Below, one piece after another: positions 52,058-61,081 of a stretch of 64,000 bases of DNA (its first letter is position 1; each line of letters starts with the position of its first letter). The position numbers and the translations under genes are program-made. This DNA comes from Sulfobacillus sp. (GTDB taxonomy: Bacteria; Bacillota; Sulfobacillia; Sulfobacillales; Sulfobacillaceae). Under the pieces are notes generated by a model. It was not told where the DNA came from and did not search any database. It saw only the letters and a list, made by a program, of their open reading frames with translations. The stretch covers positions 124,001 to 188,000 of the forward strand of contig DAIDDL010000001.1 of NCBI GenBank assembly GCA_027309085.1, read 5' to 3'.

Positions 52058-52933
52058 TTGTTAAGGTATGTCCGTGCCTCGGTAGATGACCAGGCGAAGG
52101 TTGAGCAGTTTTTACAAGGGGTTCATGATGATTTATCGGAACAGGTCAGCACCTATTTAAAACAGGCGCAAGGCGGTTTATACCTGGCCCTAGAAGACGA
52201 CGCAATTGTCGGGACGGCGGTCATTACATTTCCTAAAAGGCACGAGGTATATCTTGGCAGCGTGCGGATGGCACCCCCCCAGCAAGACCGGGATCTGTAT
52301 AAGGAATTTGCCGCCTACCAACTGGACCAGGCGCAGAAAGCGGGAGCGCATATTGTGCGTGCCCTCGTCAAAGATGATGACACCTTGTGGAGTGCCGTGC
52401 TCCGGGAAGAATTTGGTTTTCAGGATGCCGGGCAATGGATTGTCGGAGAGTTTGAAGGGTTTCAGGCCCCGGAGACCCCTCCCCAGGAGGCAGGGCCAGC
52501 CTGGGCTGTGGATAAGGCCCGGGTTAAGGAATTTATGCGCCAGTTCCCGGAATCGCTATGGGTAGGCAAGGATATGTATATTCCGGAGTCCCTGACACCG
52601 GATGATATGGAGAATCAGTTTGAAGAGGGCGGGATTGCGGTTGCGCCCCAAGACGCCCGGCTGAGTGTCGACTCGGTGGCGCTCTACCGGGTGCGCAACA
52701 ATGACGCCATTGACGTGAAATTTTTTAAGAGCCAGGGCCGCCATACCCAGGATCTGCTGAACTATCTCTGGATTGAAGCCAGGGCTTGGGGTGTCCAGAA
52801 GATGCGGTTCGGCATGGCGTCGGACACTGCAGAACAGATCGCGAAAGCGCTGAACTTGCCCATTCAGAATCAGTGGGCGGGGACTGTGCTCGAGCGGCGC
52901 TTTGACCCTGCTGCCTATTCTTCGTCCTCATGA
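52058..52933 (+). CDS. GNAT-type acetyltransferase-like protein
   Basis: A 291-residue cytoplasmic protein whose first half looks like a GNAT N-acetyltransferase (LALEDDAIVGTAVITFPK, then a helix and strand) and whose second half may be a second, diverged copy. There is no signature precise enough to name a substrate. TTG 52058 has AAGGGAGG 7 bases upstream. It is the first gene of a run with glycosyltransferases, overlapping the next by 4 bp. Confidence 0.65.
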   Translation: MLRYVRASVDDQAKVEQFLQGVHDDLSEQVSTYLKQAQGGLYLALEDDAIVGTAVITFPKRHEVYLGSVRMAPPQQDRDLYKEFAAYQLDQAQKAGAHIVRALVKDDDTLWSAVLREEFGFQDAGQWIVGEFEGFQAPETPPQEAGPAWAVDKARVKEFMRQFPESLWVGKDMYIPESLTPDDMENQFEEGGIAVAPQDARLSVDSVALYRVRNNDAIDVKFFKSQGRHTQDLLNYLWIEARAWGVQKMRFGMASDTAEQIAKALNLPIQNQWAGTVLERRFDPAAYSSSS

Positions 52934-54090
52934 CCCTAGGCCGGGTCCGCGCCTGGAAAGATTCATGGTGGCCTGACCCAAAGACCGCCCGGGAACTGAT
53001 TGAGCTTTTGGTGTTCAGCCGGATCGCGCTGATCTTGGCGGGGTGGGTCGGGATGGCCCGGCTGCCATGGAAGTATTACTCACCCGAATACAACGTCTCG
53101 GCGAATCCCATTGTGCTGATGTGGATCCGCTGGGACGGTTTGTGGTATACCGGGATTGCCACGCACGGCTACTGGTTCCAGGCCCTGGCGTTTTTCCCCA
53201 TGTACCCTTTTCTGACAGCCTTGGTGCACTGGGTGACATTTCTGCCAGTGTACGACACGGCACTGATTGTTTCCAATATCGGTCTGGCAGGCTTTACCTT
53301 TACCTTCTACGGTCTGGTCCGCGATATTTTCGGGCCAGACGCCGCCAAACGGTCGGTCTGGATTGCGGTGATGTTTCCCACTGCTTTTTTTATGTCCGCC
53401 GCTTATACCGAAGGCATCTACCTGTTTTTCAGCACAGCGGTCTTTTGGCTGGCTTACCGGAAAAAATTTTACGCGGCCGGAGTATTTGGGTTGCTGGCGG
53501 GATTAACCCGCAACGAAGGCGCGTTTACCGTGATCCCGATCTTGTGGTCGTATTACCAAAGCTACGGCTGGCGCATCCACAAAGCGTTGTGGAGCGTGCT
53601 TTTGGTGCCCGCCGGAATTATCGCCTACATGATTTACCAGTGGCGGGACTTTGGATCGCCGGTCGCGTTCATCGCCGCCCAGGCTTACTGGGGCCGCCAA
53701 ATTTCCTGGCCCTGGGTGGGAATAATTTTAGCGGTGAAGACCATCGGGAATGGTAGTCCATTGCAGACGGACGCAATCCTCAGTATGATAGATCTGTGCT
53801 CAGCGCTCGGGTTTATTGTATTATGGGGTTTAGCGTGGAAGAAAAAGTTTCCGGTGGACTGGCTGGCGTATTGGGGCATCTTATTGCTGATAGATATTTC
53901 GGCGCCGGATATTCACGGCCGAAGCCCTTTGCTGTCAATGTCGAGGTTGGTGCTCATTTTGTTTCCGGGGTTTGTCACCATGGGCATACTAGCTAAGAAT
54001 GAGAGCTGGCAGAGGTTTTTTGGATGGGTTCTGCCGATGTTGCAGATGACGTTCTTTCTGGTGTTTGCAACATGGCATTGGATCGCATAA
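52930..54090 (+). CDS. PIG-V-like membrane glycosyltransferase
   Basis: A 386-residue polytopic enzyme. IRWDGLWYTGIATHGYWFQALAFFPMYPFL near residue 58 is the PIG-V-type catalytic loop with the aspartate. SAAYTEGIYLFFS and GLLAGLTRNEGAF further on are also conserved. It should transfer a hexose from a polyprenyl phosphate on the outer side. The next gene encodes a likely donor-lipid synthase. ATG 52930 overlaps the preceding stop (ATGA). Confidence 0.8.
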   Translation: MTLGRVRAWKDSWWPDPKTARELIELLVFSRIALILAGWVGMARLPWKYYSPEYNVSANPIVLMWIRWDGLWYTGIATHGYWFQALAFFPMYPFLTALVHWVTFLPVYDTALIVSNIGLAGFTFTFYGLVRDIFGPDAAKRSVWIAVMFPTAFFMSAAYTEGIYLFFSTAVFWLAYRKKFYAAGVFGLLAGLTRNEGAFTVIPILWSYYQSYGWRIHKALWSVLLVPAGIIAYMIYQWRDFGSPVAFIAAQAYWGRQISWPWVGIILAVKTIGNGSPLQTDAILSMIDLCSALGFIVLWGLAWKKKFPVDWLAYWGILLLIDISAPDIHGRSPLLSMSRLVLILFPGFVTMGILAKNESWQRFFGWVLPMLQMTFFLVFATWHWIA

Positions 54091-54109
54091 TTAACGAGGA
54101 GGCTAATGC

Positions 54110-54859
54110 ATGCGTGCCTTAGTGATTCTTCCCACTTACAACGAATTAGGCAATCTCGGACCGCTGATGGAATCCATTATCGAGCAGGGCGAGATGTTTG
54201 ACGTGCTGATTATCGATGACGGGTCGCCGGACGGGACGGGACTCTTGGCCGACCATCTCAAGACAGTCTATCCTAATCGGGTGGAAGTGATACACCGCCA
54301 AGGCAAGCTGGGATTGGCCACAGCGTACCTGACCGGGTTCCGCTACGGGCTGAATAAAGGGTACGATTACATGTTCGAGATGGATGCGGACTTTTCCCAC
54401 AACCCGCACTATCTGCCGGAGTTTATCCAGACCATGGTCCGGGAGAAGGCAGATGTGGTTCTGGGCTCGCGCTATGTGCCAGGAGGCGGGGCGACGCGGT
54501 GGCCTTGGTACCGGAGGCTGATTTCCCGCGGAGGCTCAATGTACGCCGGACTGATGCTGGGTGTCAGCATCCGCGATTTGACAGGCGGGTTCAAATGTTT
54601 CAGCCGGCGGGTGCTGGAAGCCATGAATCTGGAGGCTATCGAATCCACGGGCTACGGCTTTCAGATTGAAATGACTTACCGGGCTGTTCGGTCGGGATTC
54701 AAAGTGGCCGAGATGCCCATTATTTTTGAGGAGCGGCGTGAGGGCAAGAGCAAAATGTCGCCAGGAATTTTCGCGGAAGCCTTGTGGATGGTCGGCAAAC
54801 TGCGTTTGGAAAGCGGGATGGAAGGCGACCGGCGCCCGGCAGACGAGCGGCTGCGCTAA
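54110..54859 (+). CDS. Polyprenol-phosphate glycosyltransferase (dolichol-P-mannose synthase-like)
   Basis: A 249-residue GT2 enzyme making a polyprenyl-phosphate sugar, probably mannose. Motifs: LVILPTYNELGNL, IIDDGSPDGTG, YMFEMDADFSHNP (metal-binding acidic motif), VLGSRYVPGG and TGGFKCF. There is no membrane helix, so it would work at the cytoplasmic face. It fits as donor synthase for the PIG-V-like enzyme directly upstream, with a GtrA flippase-like gene downstream. Confidence 0.88.
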   Translation: MRALVILPTYNELGNLGPLMESIIEQGEMFDVLIIDDGSPDGTGLLADHLKTVYPNRVEVIHRQGKLGLATAYLTGFRYGLNKGYDYMFEMDADFSHNPHYLPEFIQTMVREKADVVLGSRYVPGGGATRWPWYRRLISRGGSMYAGLMLGVSIRDLTGGFKCFSRRVLEAMNLEAIESTGYGFQIEMTYRAVRSGFKVAEMPIIFEERREGKSKMSPGIFAEALWMVGKLRLESGMEGDRRPADERLR

Positions 54860-54865
54860 ACGGCT

Positions 54866-55342
54866 ATGAGACTAGACAAATACCGGATGATGATTGGGCG
54901 CTTCGTGCGCTACGGCATTATTGGGGTGAGCGGGGTCGGGGTGAATTTAGGAGTTTTGACCCTGTTGCGGCACTTGTGGCCGGGTCAAGCCACGACCACC
55001 TATGTGCTGGCCGTGGAAGCTTCGATCATCACCAATTACGTGCTCAATGCCTGGTTCACCTTTAAAGCCCGGGTGCATATTCCCGGATTTTTACGCTATA
55101 ATTTGGTGTCAGCTGGCGGTCTTATTGTTCAGACCGCGATTTACCGTCTGGTGCTGGGTCACGGTGTGAACTATATCATCGCGGACCTGATTGCCATTCC
55201 CTTCGGCACCGTGATTGGATTTGTTTTGTCAAACGTGTGGGTTTTTCGGGTACGGGAGGCGCTGTCAGTCCATGACCCAATCGAGAGACCGGTCACTGAA
55301 CCCCCAGCCAGCACCCTTAGACGCACTAGAGGCGGTCGTTGA
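54866..55342 (+). CDS. GtrA-family membrane protein
   Basis: A 158-residue protein with four helices: FVRYGIIGVSGVGVNLGVLTLL, then VLAVEASIITNYVLNAWFTFK, and two more. GtrA proteins are thought to flip polyprenyl-phosphate sugars or assist their transferases. It lies 6 bp after the glycosyltransferase gene, in the same operon. Its last 70 bases overlap the ThrE-like gene. Confidence 0.85.
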   Translation: MRLDKYRMMIGRFVRYGIIGVSGVGVNLGVLTLLRHLWPGQATTTYVLAVEASIITNYVLNAWFTFKARVHIPGFLRYNLVSAGGLIVQTAIYRLVLGHGVNYIIADLIAIPFGTVIGFVLSNVWVFRVREALSVHDPIERPVTEPPASTLRRTRGGR

Positions 55343-56063
55343 GGCCGGGGTAGCAATGCTTACCAGCGGGGCTGAAGTGGCGCGCGTGGAGGATACCATG
55401 GCGCGCTTGGCACAGGCCTATCATGTGGCTCCAGTTGATGTCGTGGCGATGCCCACGGCTCTTTTTGTTGCTGGGCCTGAGGGACAGAGTCTGGTTAAGC
55501 GCATCCAGCACCGCTCGGTGAATCTGGCAGTGGTGGCGGAGATCAATCAGATGTCCCGCGATGTGGCCAAAAATCCGGTGCCGTTGGAAGAATTCCGGGA
55601 GCGTTTGAATGCGGCCCGGCAGCTCGCGGTCTACCCTCCCTGGGCTACGGTGGTGTTTGCCGCCTTTGCCGCCGGACTGATCAGCCAGCTGATGGGAGGG
55701 CGCCTGCCTGACGTGCTGCCAGCGGCGCTCAGCGGGGCCCTCACGCAGATGACCCGCAGGGCCCTGGCGCGGACACAGATGCCGGGCAATCTGGGCGACA
55801 TGTTGGCCGCTTTAGTGGCCACGGTCCCAGCGCTGTTCATGGCCAGGTTCCCCGGGTTTCAGCCCGGCTCTATACTGGTCGGGGGGATTATGGTGCTGAC
55901 TCCGGGACTGCTGTTCACCACGGCGGTCCGCGACGGCATTGCAGGCGACTTGGTGTCAGCGGTCAGCCGGCTCCTGGAAGCCCTGCTGATTGGCGGGTCG
56001 GTGGCGGCGGGCGCGAGCTTGCCGCTTTACATCTATCTCCACATGGGAGGGCGCTGGCCGTGA
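55272..56063 (+). CDS. Threonine/serine exporter ThrE, large part
   Basis: A 263-residue protein homologous to the N-terminal part of ThrE/YjjP: a soluble start (MLTSGAEVARVEDTMARLAQAY) and about five helices including FPGFQPGSILVGGIMVLTPGLLFTTAVRDGIAGD. Together with the next, overlapping gene it forms a split amino-acid exporter. ATG 55272 has GGGAGG about 11 bases upstream, inside gtrA. Confidence 0.83.
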   Translation: MTQSRDRSLNPQPAPLDALEAVVEAGVAMLTSGAEVARVEDTMARLAQAYHVAPVDVVAMPTALFVAGPEGQSLVKRIQHRSVNLAVVAEINQMSRDVAKNPVPLEEFRERLNAARQLAVYPPWATVVFAAFAAGLISQLMGGRLPDVLPAALSGALTQMTRRALARTQMPGNLGDMLAALVATVPALFMARFPGFQPGSILVGGIMVLTPGLLFTTAVRDGIAGDLVSAVSRLLEALLIGGSVAAGASLPLYIYLHMGGRWP

Positions 56064-56500
56064 TCGAGCAGGCAGTGTTTGCGGGGCTGACCACCATGGC
56101 CTTCGGCTTTCTATATCAGGTGCGGGCCTCTCTGCTGTGGATTTCCGGGGTGATTGGGGCAGTGGCCTGGGGGACGTCGCTCGGGATTCACCTGCTGCCC
56201 GGAGCAGGGCTGCTAGGGGACTTCGCTGGCGCATTTGTGGTCGGAGGTCTGGCAGAAGGCGCCGCTTTGTGGAAGAAGAAGCCGGTGACCATATTCGTCG
56301 TCCCTGCCATTATCTCTTTTGTGCCCGGATATCTGGTCTACGAGAGCATGGTTGCGTTCTTGAAAAACAACTTTAATGGGGGGCTGCATTTCGGGCTCAG
56401 CGCGATGTTTGCCGCGGCAGCCCTGGGGCTGGGCCTGGCGCTGGCCACAGCGCTCCTGCGCCCGCTCCTGCGCCCCCACCACTTTCTCAATCCCCGTTAG
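56060..56500 (+). CDS. Threonine/serine exporter, small part (DUF3815/ThrE_2)
   Basis: A 146-residue membrane protein with about five helices, matching the C-terminal half of ThrE or YjjB. Markers are FGFLYQVRASLLWISGVIGAVAW and PGYLVYESMVAFLKNNF. GTG 56060 overlaps the preceding stop by 4 bp. Its 3' end overlaps the convergent fur-like gene by 14 bp. Confidence 0.83.
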   Translation: MIEQAVFAGLTTMAFGFLYQVRASLLWISGVIGAVAWGTSLGIHLLPGAGLLGDFAGAFVVGGLAEGAALWKKKPVTIFVVPAIISFVPGYLVYESMVAFLKNNFNGGLHFGLSAMFAAAALGLGLALATALLRPLLRPHHFLNPR

Positions 56501-56942
56501 ACTGGGCTTGTGCCTCTTTTGCCTGGCATTTTGGGCACAGGCCGTGGATCTCCACATCGTGGTAAATGATTTTGTAGTGGTAGGGCTCCACGATCTCATC
56601 AATGCGGTGTTCCAACTGGCAATTGTATAAGTCGATGACCTCGTTGCAGCCAATGCAGACGAGGTGGTGGTGATGGTGCCGGAATGGGGGGATGAGTTCG
56701 TACCCGACGGATCCATGCCCGATGAGGACGGGGTGCACCACCCCCATGGCGGTGAACAGCTCCAGAATGCGGTACACCGTTGTCTGGTTCATTCCGGTGG
56801 CGTGGATTTCCTCGACCAGGGCGGGAATGGAGAGGGGCAGAGGACTGGATTCCAGCAGGCGGTATACGTGCAGACGGTCCGGGGTGACGCGCAGTCCTCG
56901 CTGTCGCAGTGCGTTTTGCAGTAATTCTTCATGCGCGGCCAT
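56487..56942 (-). CDS. Fur-family metalloregulator
   Basis: A 151-residue Fur/Zur/PerR-type regulator. The winged helix is VYRLLESSPLPLSIPALVEEI and TTVYRILELFTAMGVV; the dimer domain has a run of five histidines (PFRHHHHHLVCIGCNEVIDL) and two CxxC zinc motifs (CIGC, CPKC). It binds a metal and then a palindromic box. Which of Fe, Zn or peroxide it senses cannot be fixed from sequence. GGGAGGG precedes ATG 56942. A candidate Fur box is at 16164. Confidence 0.87.
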   Translation of the reverse strand: MAAHEELLQNALRQRGLRVTPDRLHVYRLLESSPLPLSIPALVEEIHATGMNQTTVYRILELFTAMGVVHPVLIGHGSVGYELIPPFRHHHHHLVCIGCNEVIDLYNCQLEHRIDEIVEPYHYKIIYHDVEIHGLCPKCQAKEAQAQSNGD

Positions 56943-57099
56943 GATGACCCTCCCATCTTGCTGATATTATGCCCACTCCCCAGCGAAAAGGCAATGAAGC
57001 GCGCGTTCTGCCAGGGGCGCACCAAGAAGCGCCCCTGGCAGTCTGGGGTTCATTTTATCAAAGCGCCGACCCCCCCCCGGGTTTAGCCGGGAAGAGTCG

Positions 57100-57393
57100 T
57101 CACCCGGGTTTAGGGAGGAAACCGTGGTCTTGCAGCTCTTGCAGCACGTCATGGGGACGGCCGCTAATCACAAAAATTTCCTGGGCTGCACCACTGGAAC
57201 GCCCGATTAGCTTGAGGCCGCTGGGGGTAAAGTACTGGAAGGAATAGCCCATTTGCCCGCCAGACTTGGGACTGATTGTTCCCGGGATGACACCGTCCAC
57301 AAAGGACAGCGACGACAAGAAGCGCAGACCAGGCTCCAGCTCTCTGACAACATGATGCTGTCTTTTGACTTTGGACTGCCGGTATTTGGCCAT
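57100..57393 (-). CDS. Small basic protein, function unknown
   Basis: A 97-residue, soluble, basic protein starting MAKYRQSKVKRQ, with a conserved-looking GGQMGYSFQYFTPSGLKLIGRSSGAAQEIFV-type core split here into shorter pieces: YSFQYFTPSG and GRSSGAAQEI. It does not resemble a family I can name. GAAGGGCAGGA lies 6 bases before ATG 57393. Confidence 0.5.
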   Translation of the reverse strand: MAKYRQSKVKRQHHVVRELEPGLRFLSSLSFVDGVIPGTISPKSGGQMGYSFQYFTPSGLKLIGRSSGAAQEIFVISGRPHDVLQELQDHGFLPKPG

Positions 57394-57474
57394 GTCGGAT
57401 CCTGCCCTTCTCTGATGCTTCTATGGTATCAAATTGACAGGGGGAATCCAAATGCCTGGAAAGAAAAGACAAGG

Positions 57475-58005
57475 ATGAGCGCCCGGTATTGTGCGAATTG
57501 CCAGGGGGCGCTGCAGACAATGCGGCTCGCGGGCACTGACAGACAAGTATGCCCGCAGTGCGGGCAGGTGGCGTATGCGGATGCGCGTGTGGGTGTGGCA
57601 GCGCTCCTTTACACGGCAGACTGGCAGGTGGCGTTGGTGAAGAGGGCGCTGACCCCGGGGTTTGGGCTGTGGACGATGCCTGGCGGGTATGTGGAAGGCA
57701 GTGAGACGCCAGAGGGCGCGGCACGGCGCGAAATCCAAGAAGAGCTGGGCGCATTGCGCCTCCCCGGGTGCTGAAACTTGCCGGGGTGTACCGCGAAGCG
57801 GAAGAGGGCGCAGTGACCGTGGTGTACCGGGGGCGGGCCGCCAGCCCCCATGGAATCGCTGCAGGTGCGGTACTTTCACGTGGCCCAAATCCCTTGGGAC
57901 GACCTGTTCTTCCCGTCGGCCCGGCAAGCTCTGCGGGACTGGATGCAGAGGCGGATCATTGCGGGTCCGCGCGCCACTCCGGGACAGTTAGTTGATGAGT
58001 CTTGA
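57475..58005 (+). pseudogene. NUDIX hydrolase with two compensating frameshifts
   Basis: N-terminal zinc ribbon (CANCQGAL, CPQCGQVAY), then a NUDIX box (GGYVEGSETPEGAARREIQEELG), as in the NudC-like ADP-ribose/NADH pyrophosphatases. The frame then breaks near 57765: LKLAGVYREAEEGAVTVVYRG continues in another frame to about 57845, after which the original frame resumes with VRYFHVAQIPWDDLFFPSA and ends at TGA 58003. One base seems lost at the first site and one C gained in the C5 run at 57845-57849. It may be a true pseudogene or a sequence error. ATG 57475 overlaps the stop of a preceding 8-codon frame. Confidence 0.75.
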
Positions 58006-58656
58006 GGTCCGCTCAGTTCCCCGCCGCAGTTTGGGCTCCTGGGTGACAATATCCGGCAGTTTCACGTCGGTCCATGGCTGGACAACGATAGCGCCGCCGT
58101 CAACATGGGCAAATTCCGGCCGCTCGCCGTGCCCGTCGCCTAGGGCAATGGTGCTCCCAATTTTAATTTGGGCGGGCTGCAGCCGCAGAGCAAAGATGCC
58201 GGCGGTGCGCTCCTGAGGCTGGCCTGCGTAGACGGTGCCACGGAGCCAGCCAAACACCATGACGTCGCCCGACGCGATGACGGTGGCGCCGGGATTGACG
58301 TCGCCCACGATAATCACGTCGCCCTGATGCATGATTTGCTGGCCGGAGCGGACCGTGTGCCGCACTATCAGGGGGACAGGCGCCGGTTTTTTCTCCTCGA
58401 GGGAAATGACCGTGGAGCTGTCCGTCTGCTGCACACCTTTCAGGGTCAGGGCGGGAAATGGCGCAAAAGCCTCAGCAATCTGTTGAAACAGCGAGAGAGT
58501 CAGCGCCATGCTGCCCACTTCGAGGTACACCCCGGTTTCGCCTAGAAAGTCATGGCGTGCCTGAAGTGTTGCGGTAAGATCTGCAATCAGGGCTTCCTCC
58601 GTCGCGAATCCTGTCGCGACGAGGCGCAGCCCGTGGCGATCTCCCTTGATTTCCAT
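57988..58656 (-). CDS. minC: MinC septum-site inhibitor
   Basis: A 222-residue MinC. The N-terminal domain (about residues 1-100) inhibits FtsZ; the C-terminal domain is the MinC beta-helix: VIIVGDVNPGATVIASGDVMVFGWLRGTVYAGQ, and the closing ERPEFAHVDGGAIVVQP. With MinD it keeps septa off the poles. No minD is next to it. ATG 58656 has AAGGAGG 8 bases upstream. Its end overlaps the NUDIX pseudogene by 18 bp. Confidence 0.9.
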   Translation of the reverse strand: MEIKGDRHGLRLVATGFATEEALIADLTATLQARHDFLGETGVYLEVGSMALTLSLFQQIAEAFAPFPALTLKGVQQTDSSTVISLEEKKPAPVPLIVRHTVRSGQQIMHQGDVIIVGDVNPGATVIASGDVMVFGWLRGTVYAGQPQERTAGIFALRLQPAQIKIGSTIALGDGHGERPEFAHVDGGAIVVQPWTDVKLPDIVTQEPKLRRGTERTSRLIN

Positions 58657-58844
58657 TGGATAATTCCTCCTTGCGCGCCAAAACTCTGAAGTGATGGCGT
58701 ATGCGGCGCCCAGCCGCTCATACTTCATCAAATTCTCTGGAGGCTTGACAAAATCCTGCCCCTTCCCTCATATAATTTTTCGACACGGCGCGACCGGCGC
58801 CAAAATCCCCCCTTATCCAGCATGCGGCCGGCTTCCGGTTACAC

Positions 58845-59588
58845 CTATTGCGGGGGTCTGTGGACGCTGTCTTCGGCCAGGTAATAGACTGGCCCCTGAG
58901 CGGTAATTTCCCGGGATCCTATGCGGGCGCCCTGGCGGATGAGGGACTCGGCTTCGGTGGGGCTGAGGGCCCGTCCCCCAGGCCACAGCCGGTAGCGGGG
59001 AACCTGTCTTGGGACATTCGCCAGGTCATCATCCTCGGACGGGGGTGCCGGAAGCGGGAATCCAGCCGCAAAGTCCCGGGTCAGGCGATCGACCGGACTG
59101 ACGCGCCACGGCACCGGGAGATGGGTCTCACCCACCCAGGCTGTGAGGCGGGAGATGCGGCGGGGGCCGCCCGCTGCAATCACCCACAGAGAAAACTGGG
59201 CATTGGCAAACCCTTCGAGACGGTAGACGGCGAGTTTGGCCGCCCACTGCTTGGCGGTTTCCTTGCCCGTGTCCACTTCTACCAGCACCGGCAGGGGAGA
59301 CCGCCCGGCATGGACAATGGCATCGGGATACAGACCGTACAGGGTGCCGGCCGTCTGCCAGCGGCTGACGAGGGGGCGGAGGCGGATAAAGGTTTCCGTG
59401 ACGAGGTCGCGGTGCTGGAGATGCCCGCCCTTTTGAAACTGGGAGCGGGTCCACAGAGCGCTGTGCCACAAGAAAACCTGGTCCGGCAGGTCGATGTCCT
59501 GCAGGCGGAGGCCAAAATAGGTGAGAGCCTGCTGCTCTGACAGATATCCCGTAGCCTCCAGCACATCTTGCCAGGACATTTCAATCAT
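58845..59588 (-). CDS. Replication-relaxation-like protein
   Basis: A 247-residue protein. The core YPDAIVHAGRSPLPVLVEVDTGKETAKQWAAKLAVY, split here, has a PD-(D/E)XK-like layout (D...VEVDTGKE...K), as in the replication-relaxation family linked to plasmid and integrative elements. It starts by overlapping the stop of the coupling-protein gene (ATGATTG), so the two are coupled. The call rests on the motif and context. Confidence 0.6.
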   Translation of the reverse strand: MIEMSWQDVLEATGYLSEQQALTYFGLRLQDIDLPDQVFLWHSALWTRSQFQKGGHLQHRDLVTETFIRLRPLVSRWQTAGTLYGLYPDAIVHAGRSPLPVLVEVDTGKETAKQWAAKLAVYRLEGFANAQFSLWVIAAGGPRRISRLTAWVGETHLPVPWRVSPVDRLTRDFAAGFPLPAPPSEDDDLANVPRQVPRYRLWPGGRALSPTEAESLIRQGARIGSREITAQGPVYYLAEDSVHRPPQ

Positions 59589-61059
59589 GGTCCCAAGCCT
59601 CCTCATGCAGGGGGATATGGGGCAGGGTCAAGGGGACTGGCCGGGTTAGGCGGCCACGTTGGGTGAGCTGCGCGTAGGCCTTGCCGCGGGCCAGGTAGCG
59701 GAGGTCGGCCGGAAGGCGGTGGGGCTGGGCCAGGCGGCTGAACACAGCCTCGTCGTCAGCGTGGATGCCCCCTAAGATGATGCGCTGGCGGGCATTGGCC
59801 AGGATAGCCTCGCGCAAGGCGTTCGACAGCTGGCCCAAGTCCTGGTGCGCGAGCACCAGCCCCACGGAGTACCCTCTCGCCAGCGCAAGGTAATCGCTGA
59901 GGTCGGGAGTGACGTACTGGTGGAATTCGTCGAGATACAGAAAGTAGGGGTGGACATCCCCCGCCTTCAGCCGGCGGTAAGTGGCCATCGCCAGGCCGTG
60001 CCAGAGCAGTGTGCCCAGCACCTTGGCAGACTCTCCGAGGCGGGCCAGGGACAGCGGGCAAATGACGGAGATATCCTCGCGGAGCACCGTGTCCCAGTCA
60101 AAGTCGCTGGGCCCTGTCAATACCCGGCGGATATCGGGATTGACCAGCAGCAGTTCCAAACGGTTCAGCAGGCCCTGCCGCTGCTCTTGAGCTGTGCGCG
60201 CGCTGATCTGCTTCAGCTGCTCCCGAAAATAGCCCAGCACACGGCGGTCCTGGGACTTGCCGAGCACGGTGTCGCGGAAGGACTCCGTCCGCAGAAAATC
60301 GAGCACATGGCTGAGGTCGGCGTGTTCACCCAAAGATTCTTTCACGGCCATCACGCTGTACATGAGCAAAACCCGGGAGGTGACGGCATAAAACGGGTGG
60401 CCGGCTTCGGTGATTTGGTTGAGAGCCCACGACAGGCCTTCTGCTGCCACGTCGGCTGGGCCCGACAGGGGATTGTAGTGGGCGCAGTCGGGCCGGTGGG
60501 GGTCAAAATAGACGACCGTGGCGTGATGCTCCAACGCCGCCTGGTAGGCGGTATAGCTGAGGTCGCCCTTGGGCTCTATGAGAGTGACAGCCCGCCCGGC
60601 CTTTAAGTCCTGGGCGATGAGCGGCATGAGAATGCTTGACGACTTTCCGGACCCGGTCGGGCCCAGAATGTGCATGTGCATAAATCTGTCGGACACGGTC
60701 AGGCGCACGGGAAGGCGCCACCAAGCGCTGCGCCCTAGAGCCACGGACTTCCGGGAAGACACGGGCCGCAACCCGCCCAGCGCCCACCAGGCCGCAAGGC
60801 CCGCAGCCAGAGCCCATGGCCACCGGTCGAGAATGAGAGCGGCCAGCAGCACCGACAAAGCCTGCGCCTTGCGCCGGGTTGGGGACCCTGTGGCCAGCAG
60901 GGCTCCTGCCAGCGCCAGCGCGAGGGCGTCACCGAGGGAGATGAAGCGGGGCTGGCCCAGGGCGTAGTGCAGCAGACTGTCGGCCACGGCCGCCGCTGAC
61001 CACAAAGGGGCGGCAATCCAAAATGCGATCTGAGAAACCGGGCGGAAAAGGCGGCGCAT
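59581..61059 (-). CDS. VirD4/TraG-like conjugative coupling ATPase
   Basis: A 492-residue membrane ATPase. Two or three N-terminal helices (about residues 10-100) precede the P-loop ILGPTGSGKSSS (residues 131-142). Further on come LIEPKGDLSY and the Walker B-like YFLYLDEFHQYVTPDLSD, then ALAHQD-like GLVLAHQDLGQL. These proteins bring DNA to type IV secretion channels. No other conjugation genes are near. ATG 61059 has GGAGGG 4 bases upstream. Confidence 0.83.
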   Translation of the reverse strand: MRRLFRPVSQIAFWIAAPLWSAAAVADSLLHYALGQPRFISLGDALALALAGALLATGSPTRRKAQALSVLLAALILDRWPWALAAGLAAWWALGGLRPVSSRKSVALGRSAWWRLPVRLTVSDRFMHMHILGPTGSGKSSSILMPLIAQDLKAGRAVTLIEPKGDLSYTAYQAALEHHATVVYFDPHRPDCAHYNPLSGPADVAAEGLSWALNQITEAGHPFYAVTSRVLLMYSVMAVKESLGEHADLSHVLDFLRTESFRDTVLGKSQDRRVLGYFREQLKQISARTAQEQRQGLLNRLELLLVNPDIRRVLTGPSDFDWDTVLREDISVICPLSLARLGESAKVLGTLLWHGLAMATYRRLKAGDVHPYFLYLDEFHQYVTPDLSDYLALARGYSVGLVLAHQDLGQLSNALREAILANARQRIILGGIHADDEAVFSRLAQPHRLPADLRYLARGKAYAQLTQRGRLTRPVPLTLPHIPLHEEAWDHD

Positions 61060-61081
61060 AATTCCCTCCAAATACTGTCAT

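Noticed and set aside
58745-58776. Perfect TTGACA and TATAAT on the plus strand
   Set aside because: The spacer is 20 bases, longer than usable promoters normally have, and no plus-strand gene follows.
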